The position numbers and the translations under genes were made by a program. Of a DNA stretch of 55,318 bases, positions 34,552 to 42,922 are shown piece after piece (the stretch's first letter is position 1; each line of letters starts with the position of its first letter). The notes under the pieces were generated by a model. The model was not told the DNA's origin. It did not search any database and saw only the letters and a list, made by a program, of their open reading frames with translations. Source of the stretch: CAZZKE01 sp964655005 (GTDB lineage Bacteria; Pseudomonadota; Alphaproteobacteria; Rhodospirillales; JABHCV01); NCBI GenBank assembly GCA_964655005.1, contig CAZZKE010000014.1:1-55318 (forward strand), given 5' to 3'.

Positions 34552-34868
34552 CTTTTTATCTCCATCTCCGGTAAATGGCGCCGGGGTCGAAAATAGCATC
34601 ATTGTTACGAAATAGAAATGTATTAATGACGGGGTCGCCGCCGGCGGTGGGCGACAGTCGAACGGGGCCATGTTAAGGCATCGAATCAGCCGGATGATAT
34701 CGAAATAATATCGAAACTGTAATGAAAAATAATGATTATCACGGACTATCATATGCGCCGGGACCGGGAGGCGGTCCACGGGCCAGGAATCTTATAGGAT
34801 CAATAAATTGATCTTAAATTAATTATAACGTAGTGTTTCGGGGTATATTACCGGTCAAGCTAGGTATC
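34552..34868. other. AT-rich intergenic region with two possible operators
   Basis: 317 bases between the divergent phosphatase and ATPase genes. It holds a Fur-box-like AAATAAT-G-ATTATCA (34727-34741, 12 of 14 positions of the 7-1-7 pattern) and the palindrome GATCAAT-AA-ATTGATC (34798-34813), plus AT-rich promoter-like DNA. No ORF with a ribosome-binding site was found. Confidence 0.45.
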
Positions 34869-36302
34869 ATGCAGCAAATTACCGAGAACGAATTCAAGTA
34901 CCGGTTCCTGTTCGATAACCCGTGGTGGGTGGTCGGCGGCGGCATCGACCGTTCCATAGCCGGCATGCCCCGGCGCATGTATTTCCAGCCGTTCGTGCGT
35001 TTGGTGCTGGCCGACGATCCTCGTCCGGCGGCCTTGCTGGGTTCTCGTCAGGTCGGCAAGACGGTGTTGCTGCAACATACCATCAAGCACCTGCTGGATA
35101 CCGGGACGGCGCCGCAAAATATATTTTATGTCTCCCTGGAGAACCCGTTGTTTGCCGGCATGAGGCTCGAAACCATGCTCAGGCTGTTCCGCGAAATTCA
35201 GGGGCATTTCGGAAATGAAGATAAATTGTATGTATTTATCGACGGCGTCCAGTACGCCCGCAACTGGGGCGGCCAACTGGCGGCCATGGCCGGGCAACAT
35301 CCGGGCATACGTTTTATCGCTTCCGGAACGGTCGCCGCGACGGCTAATTCGAAGGATGCCCGCGACGGCCCCGCCAGCCTTGTCGATTTCCACTTGCCGC
35401 CCCTGACATTCGCCGAATACCTGCGTTTCCGGCGGGTCGAGGAGGAACTGTTCGACCCCGGCGCCGAGGAGTGGACCAGGACGCTTGATATCGACCGCCT
35501 GAACGAGGAATTTATCGGCTACCTGAACGGCGGCGGTTTTCCCGAACGCCTGTTCACGGCGGCACCGGAACAGGGTTCGAAGCGTTTTTACGGTAACGAA
35601 ATTATCGACAAGGTATTGCTGCGGGACCTGCCGAACCTGTACGCCATTCGCGATACCCAGGAACTGAATCGGCTGTTTTCCGTGCTGGCGTTTAACAGCG
35701 GCAACGAGGCCGGCCTGGAAGGCCTGTCGAAAACCGTTGGCATCGCCAAGAACACCTTGCGTAAATATCTCGACTATCTGGAAGCCGCCTTCCTGATTAA
35801 CCGGGTGCAGCGGGTCGATCAGGACGCCGCCCGTTTCCGGCGCGCCGCCACCTTCAAGGTATACCTGACCAATCCGTCGCTGCGGGCGGCGCTGTTCGGC
35901 GGCGTCGGGGCGGAAGATACGGCCATGGCGGAACTGGCGGAAACCGCCGTGGTCGCCCAGATCGCCCATTTCGGCGCGGCCAGCCAGATCAGTTATGCCC
36001 GCTGGCGCAGCGGTCTGGTCAATATTGTCGGCATCGACCAGGCCAGCGGCGATATCTGGACGGTGGTCGATATCAACTGGAACGGCGATCCGGTCAAGAA
36101 TCGCAAGGCGTTGCGCAGCCCCCTGAGCTTCGCGCGCCGGAACGGCCTGGATCAATTGCGCATCAAGACCCGCAATTCATATGCGCTGAAAACCGTCAGG
36201 GGCATCAAGGTGCTGTATTCACCGGTCGCCGAATATGTCTATCATCTGGGCAAGCTGCCGGTCGAAATACTGCGCGAAACCGCCGGGCTGGGTCACGAAT
36301 AA
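34869..36302 (+). CDS. AAA ATPase, DUF4143-like, with altered Walker B
   Basis: 477 residues in three parts: AAA core with Walker A GSRQVGKT (58-65), a winged-helix DUF4143 region (about 210-330, with GLEGLSKTVGIAKNTLRKYL), and a C-terminal nuclease-like fold. Walker B reads YVFIDGVQY: the usual catalytic Glu after Asp125 is Gly126. The C-terminal block lacks the typical D...ExK (it reads VVDINW). So both ATP hydrolysis and nuclease activity may be weak or lost. These ATPases are widespread and unassigned. Convergent with argG, 4 bases apart. Confidence 0.85.
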   Translation: MQQITENEFKYRFLFDNPWWVVGGGIDRSIAGMPRRMYFQPFVRLVLADDPRPAALLGSRQVGKTVLLQHTIKHLLDTGTAPQNIFYVSLENPLFAGMRLETMLRLFREIQGHFGNEDKLYVFIDGVQYARNWGGQLAAMAGQHPGIRFIASGTVAATANSKDARDGPASLVDFHLPPLTFAEYLRFRRVEEELFDPGAEEWTRTLDIDRLNEEFIGYLNGGGFPERLFTAAPEQGSKRFYGNEIIDKVLLRDLPNLYAIRDTQELNRLFSVLAFNSGNEAGLEGLSKTVGIAKNTLRKYLDYLEAAFLINRVQRVDQDAARFRRAATFKVYLTNPSLRAALFGGVGAEDTAMAELAETAVVAQIAHFGAASQISYARWRSGLVNIVGIDQASGDIWTVVDINWNGDPVKNRKALRSPLSFARRNGLDQLRIKTRNSYALKTVRGIKVLYSPVAEYVYHLGKLPVEILRETAGLGHE

Positions 36303-36306
36303 GCGG

Positions 36307-37509
36307 CTATTTTCCGCGTAAACGCAAGCGCAGGGCATTCAGTTTGATGAAGCCCTCGGCGTCGTGCTGGTCGTAGACGCTGTCTTCTTCGAACGTGACG
36401 ATTTCCTTGCTGTACAGCGAATTCGGCGATTTCTGGCCGGTCACGATGACATTGCCCTTGTACAGCTTCAGGCGCACCGTACCGGTAACCGCCTGGCTCG
36501 CCTGGTCGATGGCGGCTTGCAGCATTTCCCGTTCCGGCGAGAACCAGAAACCGTTGTACAGCAATTCGGCATAGCGCGGCATGATCTCGTCCTTGGTGTG
36601 CATGGCGCCGCGATCCAGGGTCAGGCTTTCCATGGCGCGGCGGGCGCGGAACAGCACCGTGCCGCCCGGCGTTTCATAGACGCCGCGGGATTTCATGCCG
36701 ATGAAGCGGTTTTCGACGATATCCTGGCAACCGACGCCATTGGCCCCGCCCAGTTCGTTCAGGCGGGTCAGCAGGGTGGCCGGCGACATTTGCTCGCCGT
36801 CGATGGAAACCGGGTCGCCATGTTCGAATTCGATGGTGATTTCGGTCGGTCTGTCGGGGGCGTCGTAGGGCGTCACCATGCGGGTTAATACGTGGTCGTA
36901 GTCGGGCTCGACCCACGGGTCTTCCAGCGCCTTGCCTTCCGATGAAATATGCAACAGGTTGGCGTCCTGGCTAAACGGGGCCTCGCCGCGTTTGTCGCTG
37001 GGTACCGGAATCTGGTGCGACTGGGCGTATTCGATCAGTTTGCTGCGGCTGTTTAAATCCCACTCCCGCCATGGCGCAATCACCTTGATGTCGGGTTTAA
37101 GGGCATAGTAGCCAAGTTCGAAGCGGATCTGGTCGTTGCCCTTGCCGGTGGCCCCGTGCGCCACCGCATCGGCGCCGGTTTCGATGGCAATCTCGATCTG
37201 CCGCTTGGCGATCAGGGGCCTGGCGATGGCCGTGCCCAGCAGATAAGTCCCCTCGTACAGCGCGTTGGCGCGGAACATCGGGAATACATAATCGCGGACG
37301 AATTCCTCGCGCAGGTCATCGACGTAAATATCCTTGATTCCCATCATCTCGGCCTTGCGCCGGGCCGGTTCCAGTTCTTCGCCCTGGCCCAGGTCGGCGG
37401 TGAAGGTGACGACCTCGCAGTCGTAGGTATCCTGCAACCAGCGCAGAATGACGGAGGTATCGAGCCCGCCGGAATAGGCCAGCACTACTTTTTTGATTCG
37501 GGCATCCAT
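36307..37509 (-). CDS. argG: Argininosuccinate synthase
   Basis: 400 residues, full length. PP-loop motif AYSGGLDTSV (11-20) binds ATP; the aspartate and citrulline-binding segments HGATGKGNDQIRFELGYY and SLTLDRG are present. Joins citrulline and aspartate in arginine synthesis. Alone on the minus strand; the promoter presumably lies in the gap at 37510-37580. Confidence 0.97.
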   Translation of the reverse strand: MDARIKKVVLAYSGGLDTSVILRWLQDTYDCEVVTFTADLGQGEELEPARRKAEMMGIKDIYVDDLREEFVRDYVFPMFRANALYEGTYLLGTAIARPLIAKRQIEIAIETGADAVAHGATGKGNDQIRFELGYYALKPDIKVIAPWREWDLNSRSKLIEYAQSHQIPVPSDKRGEAPFSQDANLLHISSEGKALEDPWVEPDYDHVLTRMVTPYDAPDRPTEITIEFEHGDPVSIDGEQMSPATLLTRLNELGGANGVGCQDIVENRFIGMKSRGVYETPGGTVLFRARRAMESLTLDRGAMHTKDEIMPRYAELLYNGFWFSPEREMLQAAIDQASQAVTGTVRLKLYKGNVIVTGQKSPNSLYSKEIVTFEEDSVYDQHDAEGFIKLNALRLRLRGK

Positions 37510-37580
37510 GGGATTCTTAAAACCTTGCTTTGTTTACGCGCCCGGCAGTATAGGCAAAACCGGGCGTTCGGCAAGGATTG

Positions 37581-38243
37581 TCAGGCTTTTCCTGTCCATT
37601 CCCGCAGTAGCGGCACCAGCGCTTCATAGGGCCGGTAGCCGACGGTCAGATAGGCGTACTGGCCGTCGTCGTCGGCACCGCCATCGCGGGCGATGATGGT
37701 CGGGAATCCGCTGACGCCGAGCGAACGGGCATAGTTGAAATCGTTTCGGGTGTTCGCCCTGGCCGTATCGGAAGCGAAATATTCCAGAAACCAGGCGCGG
37801 TCGACCCCGGCATCGACCGCCAGGTCGGCCAGTACCCCGGTATCGGTGATGTCCCTGTTTTCGGCATAGAACGACCGGTGCAGGGTTTCCAGAAAATCCA
37901 GCGCCGCACCGGGGGCCGATTCGCGGACGCTTACCGCCGCCCGGCAGGGTGGTTCGGTATCGTAAATAAAGGCGTCCCGCCCGAAAAAATCGTAGTCGAA
38001 AGGCTGGCCGCTGGCTTGCTTGACGTGTTCCCAATGGTCGCGTATTTCGCCCTTTATGGCTTCGTTCATGGGGTCCGTGGTGCCCGGCCGCAGGCCACCC
38101 AAAACCAGGGAAATATCCACCACATCGCCAAAGTCCCGCCGGATCGCGCCGATCGCCGGGGCGAACCCCCAGCACCACGAACACATGGGGTCGGCGACGA
38201 AGATCAGTTGTTTGCCGGGTTGCGGTTGCGACATGGTGGGCAT
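37581..38243 (-). CDS. DsbA/FrnE-family thiol oxidoreductase
   Basis: 220 residues with a thioredoxin-like fold holding the active site CSWC (Cys21, Cys24) in MCSWCWGFAPA. No signal peptide, so cytoplasmic like FrnE. An ATG at 38234 (MSQPQPGK) is an alternative start. 25 bases after the AhpD-like gene, so both belong to one transcript under the operator at 38864-38879. Confidence 0.9.
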   Translation of the reverse strand: MPTMSQPQPGKQLIFVADPMCSWCWGFAPAIGAIRRDFGDVVDISLVLGGLRPGTTDPMNEAIKGEIRDHWEHVKQASGQPFDYDFFGRDAFIYDTEPPCRAAVSVRESAPGAALDFLETLHRSFYAENRDITDTGVLADLAVDAGVDRAWFLEYFASDTARANTRNDFNYARSLGVSGFPTIIARDGGADDDGQYAYLTVGYRPYEALVPLLREWTGKA

Positions 38244-38268
38244 GTTATCGGAAATATCCCGTTCGTTT

Positions 38269-38835
38269 TCAGGCAATATTGGCCAGCGGCGCTTCCCAGG
38301 CGTCTTCCAGGAAGGCCTCGTCCAGGGGCGTTCCGGCAAAATGGTTGATGTAGTTGCTGATCGTCTTGAGCGCCGTCGCCAGCACCACTTCCAGGGCCTG
38401 TTCCTTGTTGAAGCCGCTTTCGATGAAGGCGTCGATTTCGCCGGCCGATACATTGCCGCGGCTTTCGACGATGGCCAGGGTAAAACCATGCAGGGCGGCC
38501 ATTCTGGCGTCTTCGATGGGTCGCCCGTGGCGGATGGCGTCGATGATCTGCGGGTCCAGCCTGGCCCGCTTGCCGACCGCGGTATGGGCGGCGACGCAGT
38601 AACTGCACTGGTTCGAAGCGCTGATGGTAAGCAGCATCAGTTGTTGTTCGGCCGGTGAAAACGCGGTGTTGCCCAACAGGTTGGTCAGCGATGTGTAGGC
38701 CTTGATGACCGCCGGGGATTCGGCGAAAATGGCGTAAATATTCGGCAGGAATCCGAATTTTTCCTCGACATCGGCCATGATTTCACGGGATTGCGTGGGC
38801 GCGGTTTCCTGGGTGTGGACGTCGAATATGTTCAT
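38269..38835 (-). CDS. Carboxymuconolactone decarboxylase-family protein, AhpD-like
   Basis: 188 residues with the AhpD signature CSYCVAAH (Cys77, Cys80, His84), used for peroxide reduction with thiols. GGAGG precedes the ATG at 38835 within a good window. Works probably with the FrnE-like gene as a thiol-redox pair; that is inferred from neighbourhood. Confidence 0.92.
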   Translation of the reverse strand: MNIFDVHTQETAPTQSREIMADVEEKFGFLPNIYAIFAESPAVIKAYTSLTNLLGNTAFSPAEQQLMLLTISASNQCSYCVAAHTAVGKRARLDPQIIDAIRHGRPIEDARMAALHGFTLAIVESRGNVSAGEIDAFIESGFNKEQALEVVLATALKTISNYINHFAGTPLDEAFLEDAWEAPLANIA

Positions 38836-38863
38836 GGCCGCCTCCGGTTGATAAATGTTATTA

Positions 38864-38879
38864 TTGAATGGTTGTTCCA
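38864..38879. promoter_or_regulatory. Operator candidate upstream of the AhpD/FrnE operon
   Basis: Minus-strand TGGAACAACCATTCAA. It shares TGGAAC-N5-TTCAA with the site upstream of the TetR gene (39594-39609) and lies 28 bases before the AhpD-like start. Predicted TetR-binding site. Confidence 0.6.
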
Positions 38880-38970
38880 TTAAAATTAGTTTGTGGGTTC
38901 GAGACTGTCCAGTTAACCGCATGCAGAACGAACATTCCAGTAAAAACCGGACACGATAGCGTGACATATG

Positions 38971-39555
38971 TCAGTCCAGGTTGCCCAGGGTCACTTCGGC
39001 GATGTCGCTCAGGGCCTGTCTTCCGGGGTTGACCTTGGCCAGGGCCTTGATGCCCTGCACCGTGGCCAGCAGGGTTCGGGCCAGGGCCCGGGGTTCCCGC
39101 CATGGCGAAATTTCGCCGCTTTCCTGGGCCCGCCGAATTAGCGTGTACAGCGCCTCTTCGATCCGCTGCAATCCATCGCCCAGCAACCGGGCGACATCGC
39201 CGTCGCAGGAACCCATTTCAGTCAGGGTGTTGGTCAGCAGGCAGCCGCGCCGGCCCCCCGGCGCACAGGAATTATCGACCTGTAGCCTGATAAATTCCTC
39301 GATCGCCCGGCGGGGGTCGGCGGTTTCGGCGGCGGCGGCGACCAGTTTGCCGGTCGGCGAGCCGGCCATATAATGCCGCATGGCGGCCTTGAACAGGCCC
39401 TGCTTGTCGCCGAAAGTACCGTAAATCGAGCCCCGGTTGATGCCCATGGCATCGACCAGATCCTGGATCGAGGTGGCCTCGAAACCCTTGTCCCAAAAGA
39501 CCTCCATGGCCCTGGCGACGACCTCATCTTCGTTAAACGCCTTGCACCGCGCCAT
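38971..39555 (-). CDS. TetR-family transcriptional repressor
   Basis: 194 residues: helix-turn-helix at the N terminus (ARAMEVFWDKGFEATSIQDL, INRGSIYGTFGDKQGLF) and a ligand-binding helical domain. Resembles NemR/AcrR-type repressors. Located just upstream of the AhpD/FrnE operon on the same strand. Matching 16-base operators lie before both this gene and the operon, so it probably represses both and senses an electrophile or peroxide. Confidence 0.93.
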   Translation of the reverse strand: MARCKAFNEDEVVARAMEVFWDKGFEATSIQDLVDAMGINRGSIYGTFGDKQGLFKAAMRHYMAGSPTGKLVAAAAETADPRRAIEEFIRLQVDNSCAPGGRRGCLLTNTLTEMGSCDGDVARLLGDGLQRIEEALYTLIRRAQESGEISPWREPRALARTLLATVQGIKALAKVNPGRQALSDIAEVTLGNLD

Positions 39556-39593
39556 GGTTTCTCTCCATCATCCAGCGTTACCCATACTATATC

Positions 39594-39609
39594 TGGAACG
39601 ATAGTTCAA
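39594..39609. promoter_or_regulatory. TetR operator candidate upstream of the regulator
   Basis: TGGAAC-GATA-GTTCAA, a near-perfect palindrome (GAAC-GATA-GTTC core) 38 bases upstream of the TetR start. Matches the site at 38864-38879 in TGGAAC-N5-TTCAA. Autoregulation is likely. Confidence 0.6.
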
Positions 39610-39635
39610 GAAAGCCCGATCGATGATCCTTGGTA

Positions 39636-40733
39636 TCAGGGCCCTTTGAGACCGGACCTTTGGCGCCGGCTGGCCGATTTGAGCTGACCGCAGGCGGCCA
39701 GGATATCGCGGCCCCGGGGCGTCCGGATGGGGGCGGAATAGCCGGCCTCGTTCAGGATCGCGGCGAATCGCCTCATGGCCTTGCCCGAAGAGCAGTTGAA
39801 TTCGGCGCCTTCCCACCGGTTAAACGGGATCAGGTTGAACTTGGCCGGGATGCCCTTGATTATCCGGACCAGCCGGCGGGCGTCGGCGGGTGAATCGTTG
39901 ACGCCGTCCAGCATCACGTATTCAAAGGTGATGCGCCGGGCGTTGCTGGATCCGGGATAATTGCGGCAGGCGGCGAGCAATTCCTTTAACGGGTATTTCC
40001 GGTTGATCGGCATGATCCGGTCGCGCAGTTGGTCGGTCACGGCGTGCAGGCTGATTGCCAGGCCGACCCCCAGTTCGGCGCCGCAGCGCTCGATCATCGG
40101 CACCACACCCGATGTGGAAAGGGTGATGCGGCGCCTGGAAATGGCGATGCCGTCGCCGTCCATGATGATCTTCAGGGCCTTGGCCACGTTGTCGTAATTG
40201 AACAGCGGCTCGCCCATACCCATCAATACTATATTGGTGAACAGCCGGTCGCCGGCGATGGATGGCCATTCGCCATAGCTGTCGCGCGCCACCATTACCT
40301 GGCCGACGATTTCCGCCGCGCTTAAATTCCGCACCAGCCGCTGGGTGCCGGTATGGCAAAAGGTACAGGTCAGGGTACAGCCGACCTGCGAAGACAGGCA
40401 CAGCGCGCCGCGATCCTGTTCCGGGATGAACACGGTCTCGGCCTCGTTCATGTCATCGAAACGGAACAGCCATTTGCGGGTGTGGTCGCTGGATGTCTGT
40501 TCGGCGGCGATGGCCGGGCGACCGACCACGAACCGTTCGGCCAGCCGTTCGCGCATGGGCTTGGCGATGGTGGTCATGCTGGCGAAGTCGGTCTCGCCCC
40601 GGTGATAGATCCAGTGCCAAAGCTGCTTGCCGCGAAACGGCTTCTCGCCGATGCCGGCCATCAGGGCGGCCAGTTCCTGGCGCGACAGGCCGATCAGGTC
40701 GGTTCTGGGTTCCGTTCCGGTCGGTATCGTCAT
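39636..40733 (-). CDS. rlmN: Dual-specificity RNA methyltransferase
   Basis: 365 residues. Radical SAM cysteines C119, C123, C126 in CTLTCTFCHTGT, and the second catalytic Cys348 near the end (LAACGQL). Methylates C2 of A2503 in 23S rRNA and A37 in some tRNAs. Start overlaps the stop of the IalB gene by 4 bases. The stop abuts a 13-base match to the terminal palindrome (39624-39636). Confidence 0.97.
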   Translation of the reverse strand: MTIPTGTEPRTDLIGLSRQELAALMAGIGEKPFRGKQLWHWIYHRGETDFASMTTIAKPMRERLAERFVVGRPAIAAEQTSSDHTRKWLFRFDDMNEAETVFIPEQDRGALCLSSQVGCTLTCTFCHTGTQRLVRNLSAAEIVGQVMVARDSYGEWPSIAGDRLFTNIVLMGMGEPLFNYDNVAKALKIIMDGDGIAISRRRITLSTSGVVPMIERCGAELGVGLAISLHAVTDQLRDRIMPINRKYPLKELLAACRNYPGSSNARRITFEYVMLDGVNDSPADARRLVRIIKGIPAKFNLIPFNRWEGAEFNCSSGKAMRRFAAILNEAGYSAPIRTPRGRDILAACGQLKSASRRQRSGLKGP

Positions 40734-41239
40734 TTAATGCCGCAGGCCTTCGATGCGGCGGCGTAGGCGGCGGTGAAGCCTTTCAGGGAATAGGTGTCGG
40801 TGGTCGCGGTGCCGCGGCTCGATACGCCCCGGGCGATCAATGTGCTGCCGCCCTTCATGGCCCCGACCAGGGCCCTGTCGGCCTTGTCGTTATAGGCCCA
40901 GGCGCGGCCGCCGTCGGTAAACAGGCGGCGCTCGAACGGGCCGATTGCAATCTCGACCCCGCTGCCGGGCTTGTAGCTGTATCCGGCCTTGAGGCTGAAC
41001 ACGCCGGGTGATTTCCGGCCCGACCGGCGGGTCACCAGGATAAAGGTATCGCCGCGTTTTTTGTATTTGCCGACCGCCTTTTGCGGTTCGCCGCCGACGT
41101 AACATACGGGCTTGCCGTTTTCCCTGGTGGCGAAGGCGCTCCAGTCGCCGAACACGCCGATCAGGCCGTCCGGGGCGATTTGGCCGAACGCCGGGGCGGC
41201 GGCCAGGGTCAGGAACGTTATAAGAAAAAAGTGTCGCAT
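40730..41239 (-). CDS. Invasion-associated locus B (IalB)-family protein
   Basis: 169 residues with signal peptide (about 1-20, MRHFFLITFLTLAAAPAFGQ) and the family core FGDWSAFATRENGKPVCYV, RSGRKSPGVFSLKAGYSYKPG and GVSSRGTATTDTYSLKGFTAAY. IalB is secreted in Bartonella and widespread in alphaproteobacteria; its role in this non-pathogen is unknown. Start chosen at the ATG with the signal peptide. Overlaps rlmN by 4 bases. Confidence 0.88.
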   Translation of the reverse strand: MRHFFLITFLTLAAAPAFGQIAPDGLIGVFGDWSAFATRENGKPVCYVGGEPQKAVGKYKKRGDTFILVTRRSGRKSPGVFSLKAGYSYKPGSGVEIAIGPFERRLFTDGGRAWAYNDKADRALVGAMKGGSTLIARGVSSRGTATTDTYSLKGFTAAYAAASKACGIK

Positions 41240-41321
41240 CGCATTATTGATAACGGCGCGGCGAGCCCTTGCCAAGGGATGTTGCGGCTGTCAGAAATAC
41301 CGGCAAACGAAAGGACCCGCA

Positions 41322-42338
41322 ATGGCCAACCCGGTACTGGTGGAAGTTACTCGCGGCGACGGCGTCGAAAGCCGCCATCGGGGTGCCGTCGCCGTCGTCG
41401 ATGGCGCGGGCGCGGTTATTGTCCGCCTGGGCGATATCGACAGGCCGGTATTTCCGCGCTCGGCGGTCAAGCCGTTACAGGCCCTGGCGCTGGTCGAAAG
41501 CGGCGCCGCCGATCATTTCGACATTTCGACCGAGGAACTGGCGCTGGCGTGCGCTTCCCACAGTGGCGAGGCGCTCCAGGTGGAAAAGGTCGAAGGCTGG
41601 CTCCGGCGCATGGGGCTGGGTATCGAAGATCTGGAATGCGGCGCCCATCCGCCACGCCATCCGGACCAGATCGCCGAGATGATCCGGGCCGGCGAAGAAC
41701 CCCGCCGCAGCCACAACAACTGCTCCGGCAAGCACGCCGGGTTTCTCTGCACCGCCCTGCACATGGGCGAGCCGACCGGGGGGTATTCCGGGCCGGATCA
41801 CCCGGTGCAACGGCGCTTGAGGGCGCTGCTGTCCGATCTGGGCGGGTGTGATTTATCCGCGGCGCCGCACGGCGTCGACGGCTGCGGCATTCCGGTGATC
41901 GCCATGCCGCTCGTCGCCATGGCCCGGGCCCTGGCCGCCATGGCCAACCCGGACGGTATGCCCGGGCCGCGGGCGGCGGCGTCCCGGCGCATATTCTCGG
42001 CGATGACGGGCTATCCCGAACTGGTCGGCGGCGACGGGCGCTTCGATACCCGGATGATGGCCGCCGGCCAGGGCGCGTTCGTGGTCAAGACCGGGGCCGA
42101 GGGCGTTTATGGCGGAATTTTGCCGCGCCGGGGGCTTGGCGTCGCCCTGAAAATAGATGACGGCGCGACGCGGGCCGCCGAGACGGCGATGGCGGCGGCG
42201 CTGGAACATTTCGGCGAACTGGGCGGCGGCGTTACCGGGCCGCTGGCCGACCTGCTGCAACCGGTTATCGCCAACGCCGCCGGGGAACCGGTCGGGGCGG
42301 TCCGCGCCGTCATCGAATGGAATTACGCTATGTATTAA
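41322..42338 (+). CDS. L-asparaginase, Rhizobium etli ReAV-type
   Basis: 338 residues, COG4448 group. All catalytic and zinc residues of ReAV (Ser48, Lys51, Cys135, Lys138, Cys189) are present at one residue off: Ser47 and Lys50 in PRSAVK, Cys134 and Lys137 in NNCSGKH, Cys188 in VDGCGIP. Hydrolyses asparagine to aspartate and ammonia. AAAGGA precedes the ATG. Divergent from the IalB gene; ends overlapping the methyltransferase by 4 bases. Confidence 0.95.
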   Translation: MANPVLVEVTRGDGVESRHRGAVAVVDGAGAVIVRLGDIDRPVFPRSAVKPLQALALVESGAADHFDISTEELALACASHSGEALQVEKVEGWLRRMGLGIEDLECGAHPPRHPDQIAEMIRAGEEPRRSHNNCSGKHAGFLCTALHMGEPTGGYSGPDHPVQRRLRALLSDLGGCDLSAAPHGVDGCGIPVIAMPLVAMARALAAMANPDGMPGPRAAASRRIFSAMTGYPELVGGDGRFDTRMMAAGQGAFVVKTGAEGVYGGILPRRGLGVALKIDDGATRAAETAMAAALEHFGELGGGVTGPLADLLQPVIANAAGEPVGAVRAVIEWNYAMY

Positions 42339-42916
42339 TCGTCTTCCGTCGGGTGAACGGCGGCGGGAACCGGGGCCGCAAATTCTTTCGCCAGCGAACG
42401 AAACCGGGGATCGCCGAACACCGGATCGGGCAGCGGTTCGGCCGGGCCGCCGGGGCGTTCCGGGCGGCGCTGGAAGCGGCCCAGGCTAAGCACCCGGTCA
42501 TACATGACGATGGCCGCGGCGACCCCGACATTGACGCAGAACTGCGTCGGAATCTTGATAATATGATCGCAGCGCCCGACCATTTCGGGTGACAGCGAAC
42601 CCCGTTCCGGACCCAGGATATATGCCGCCCGAGACGGATGGCGAAAACTCGGCAACTCGATAGAATCGGCGATCAGTTCGACCCCGACCAGGGCGCACCC
42701 GGCGGGCAGCAGCATCGCCGCCTGATCGGGAAATTGATAAAACGGGACATGGCCGGTGGCGTCGGAGGTATCGGCCCGGCCGCCAATTTGCGCTTCGTAA
42801 GTGGCGGCGACGGTAAACACGAAACCGGCGCCGAAGGCATGGGCGGTGCGGAATATGGATCCCACATTCATGACCTTCGAGATCCCCTCGACCCCGACAG
42901 CGAAATATCCACGCAT
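42335..42916 (-). CDS. SpoU/TrmH-family RNA 2'-O-methyltransferase
   Basis: 193 residues, SPOUT knot fold: motif 2 YILGPERGSLSPE and motif 3 PTQFCVNVGVAAAIVMYDR. Residues 1-20 hold the Asn/Arg motif around NVGSIFRTAHAFGA. Target base and RNA (tRNA or rRNA) unclear. Transcribed towards the asparaginase gene with a 4-base overlap of ends. Confidence 0.9.
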   Translation of the reverse strand: MRGYFAVGVEGISKVMNVGSIFRTAHAFGAGFVFTVAATYEAQIGGRADTSDATGHVPFYQFPDQAAMLLPAGCALVGVELIADSIELPSFRHPSRAAYILGPERGSLSPEMVGRCDHIIKIPTQFCVNVGVAAAIVMYDRVLSLGRFQRRPERPGGPAEPLPDPVFGDPRFRSLAKEFAAPVPAAVHPTEDD

Positions 42917-42922
42917 GATTTG

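Noticed and set aside
34551..34779. N-terminal extension of the phosphatase
   Set aside because: Family P-loop begins at residue 8 from the ATG at 34551; the extension has no similarity and runs through AT-rich regulatory DNA.
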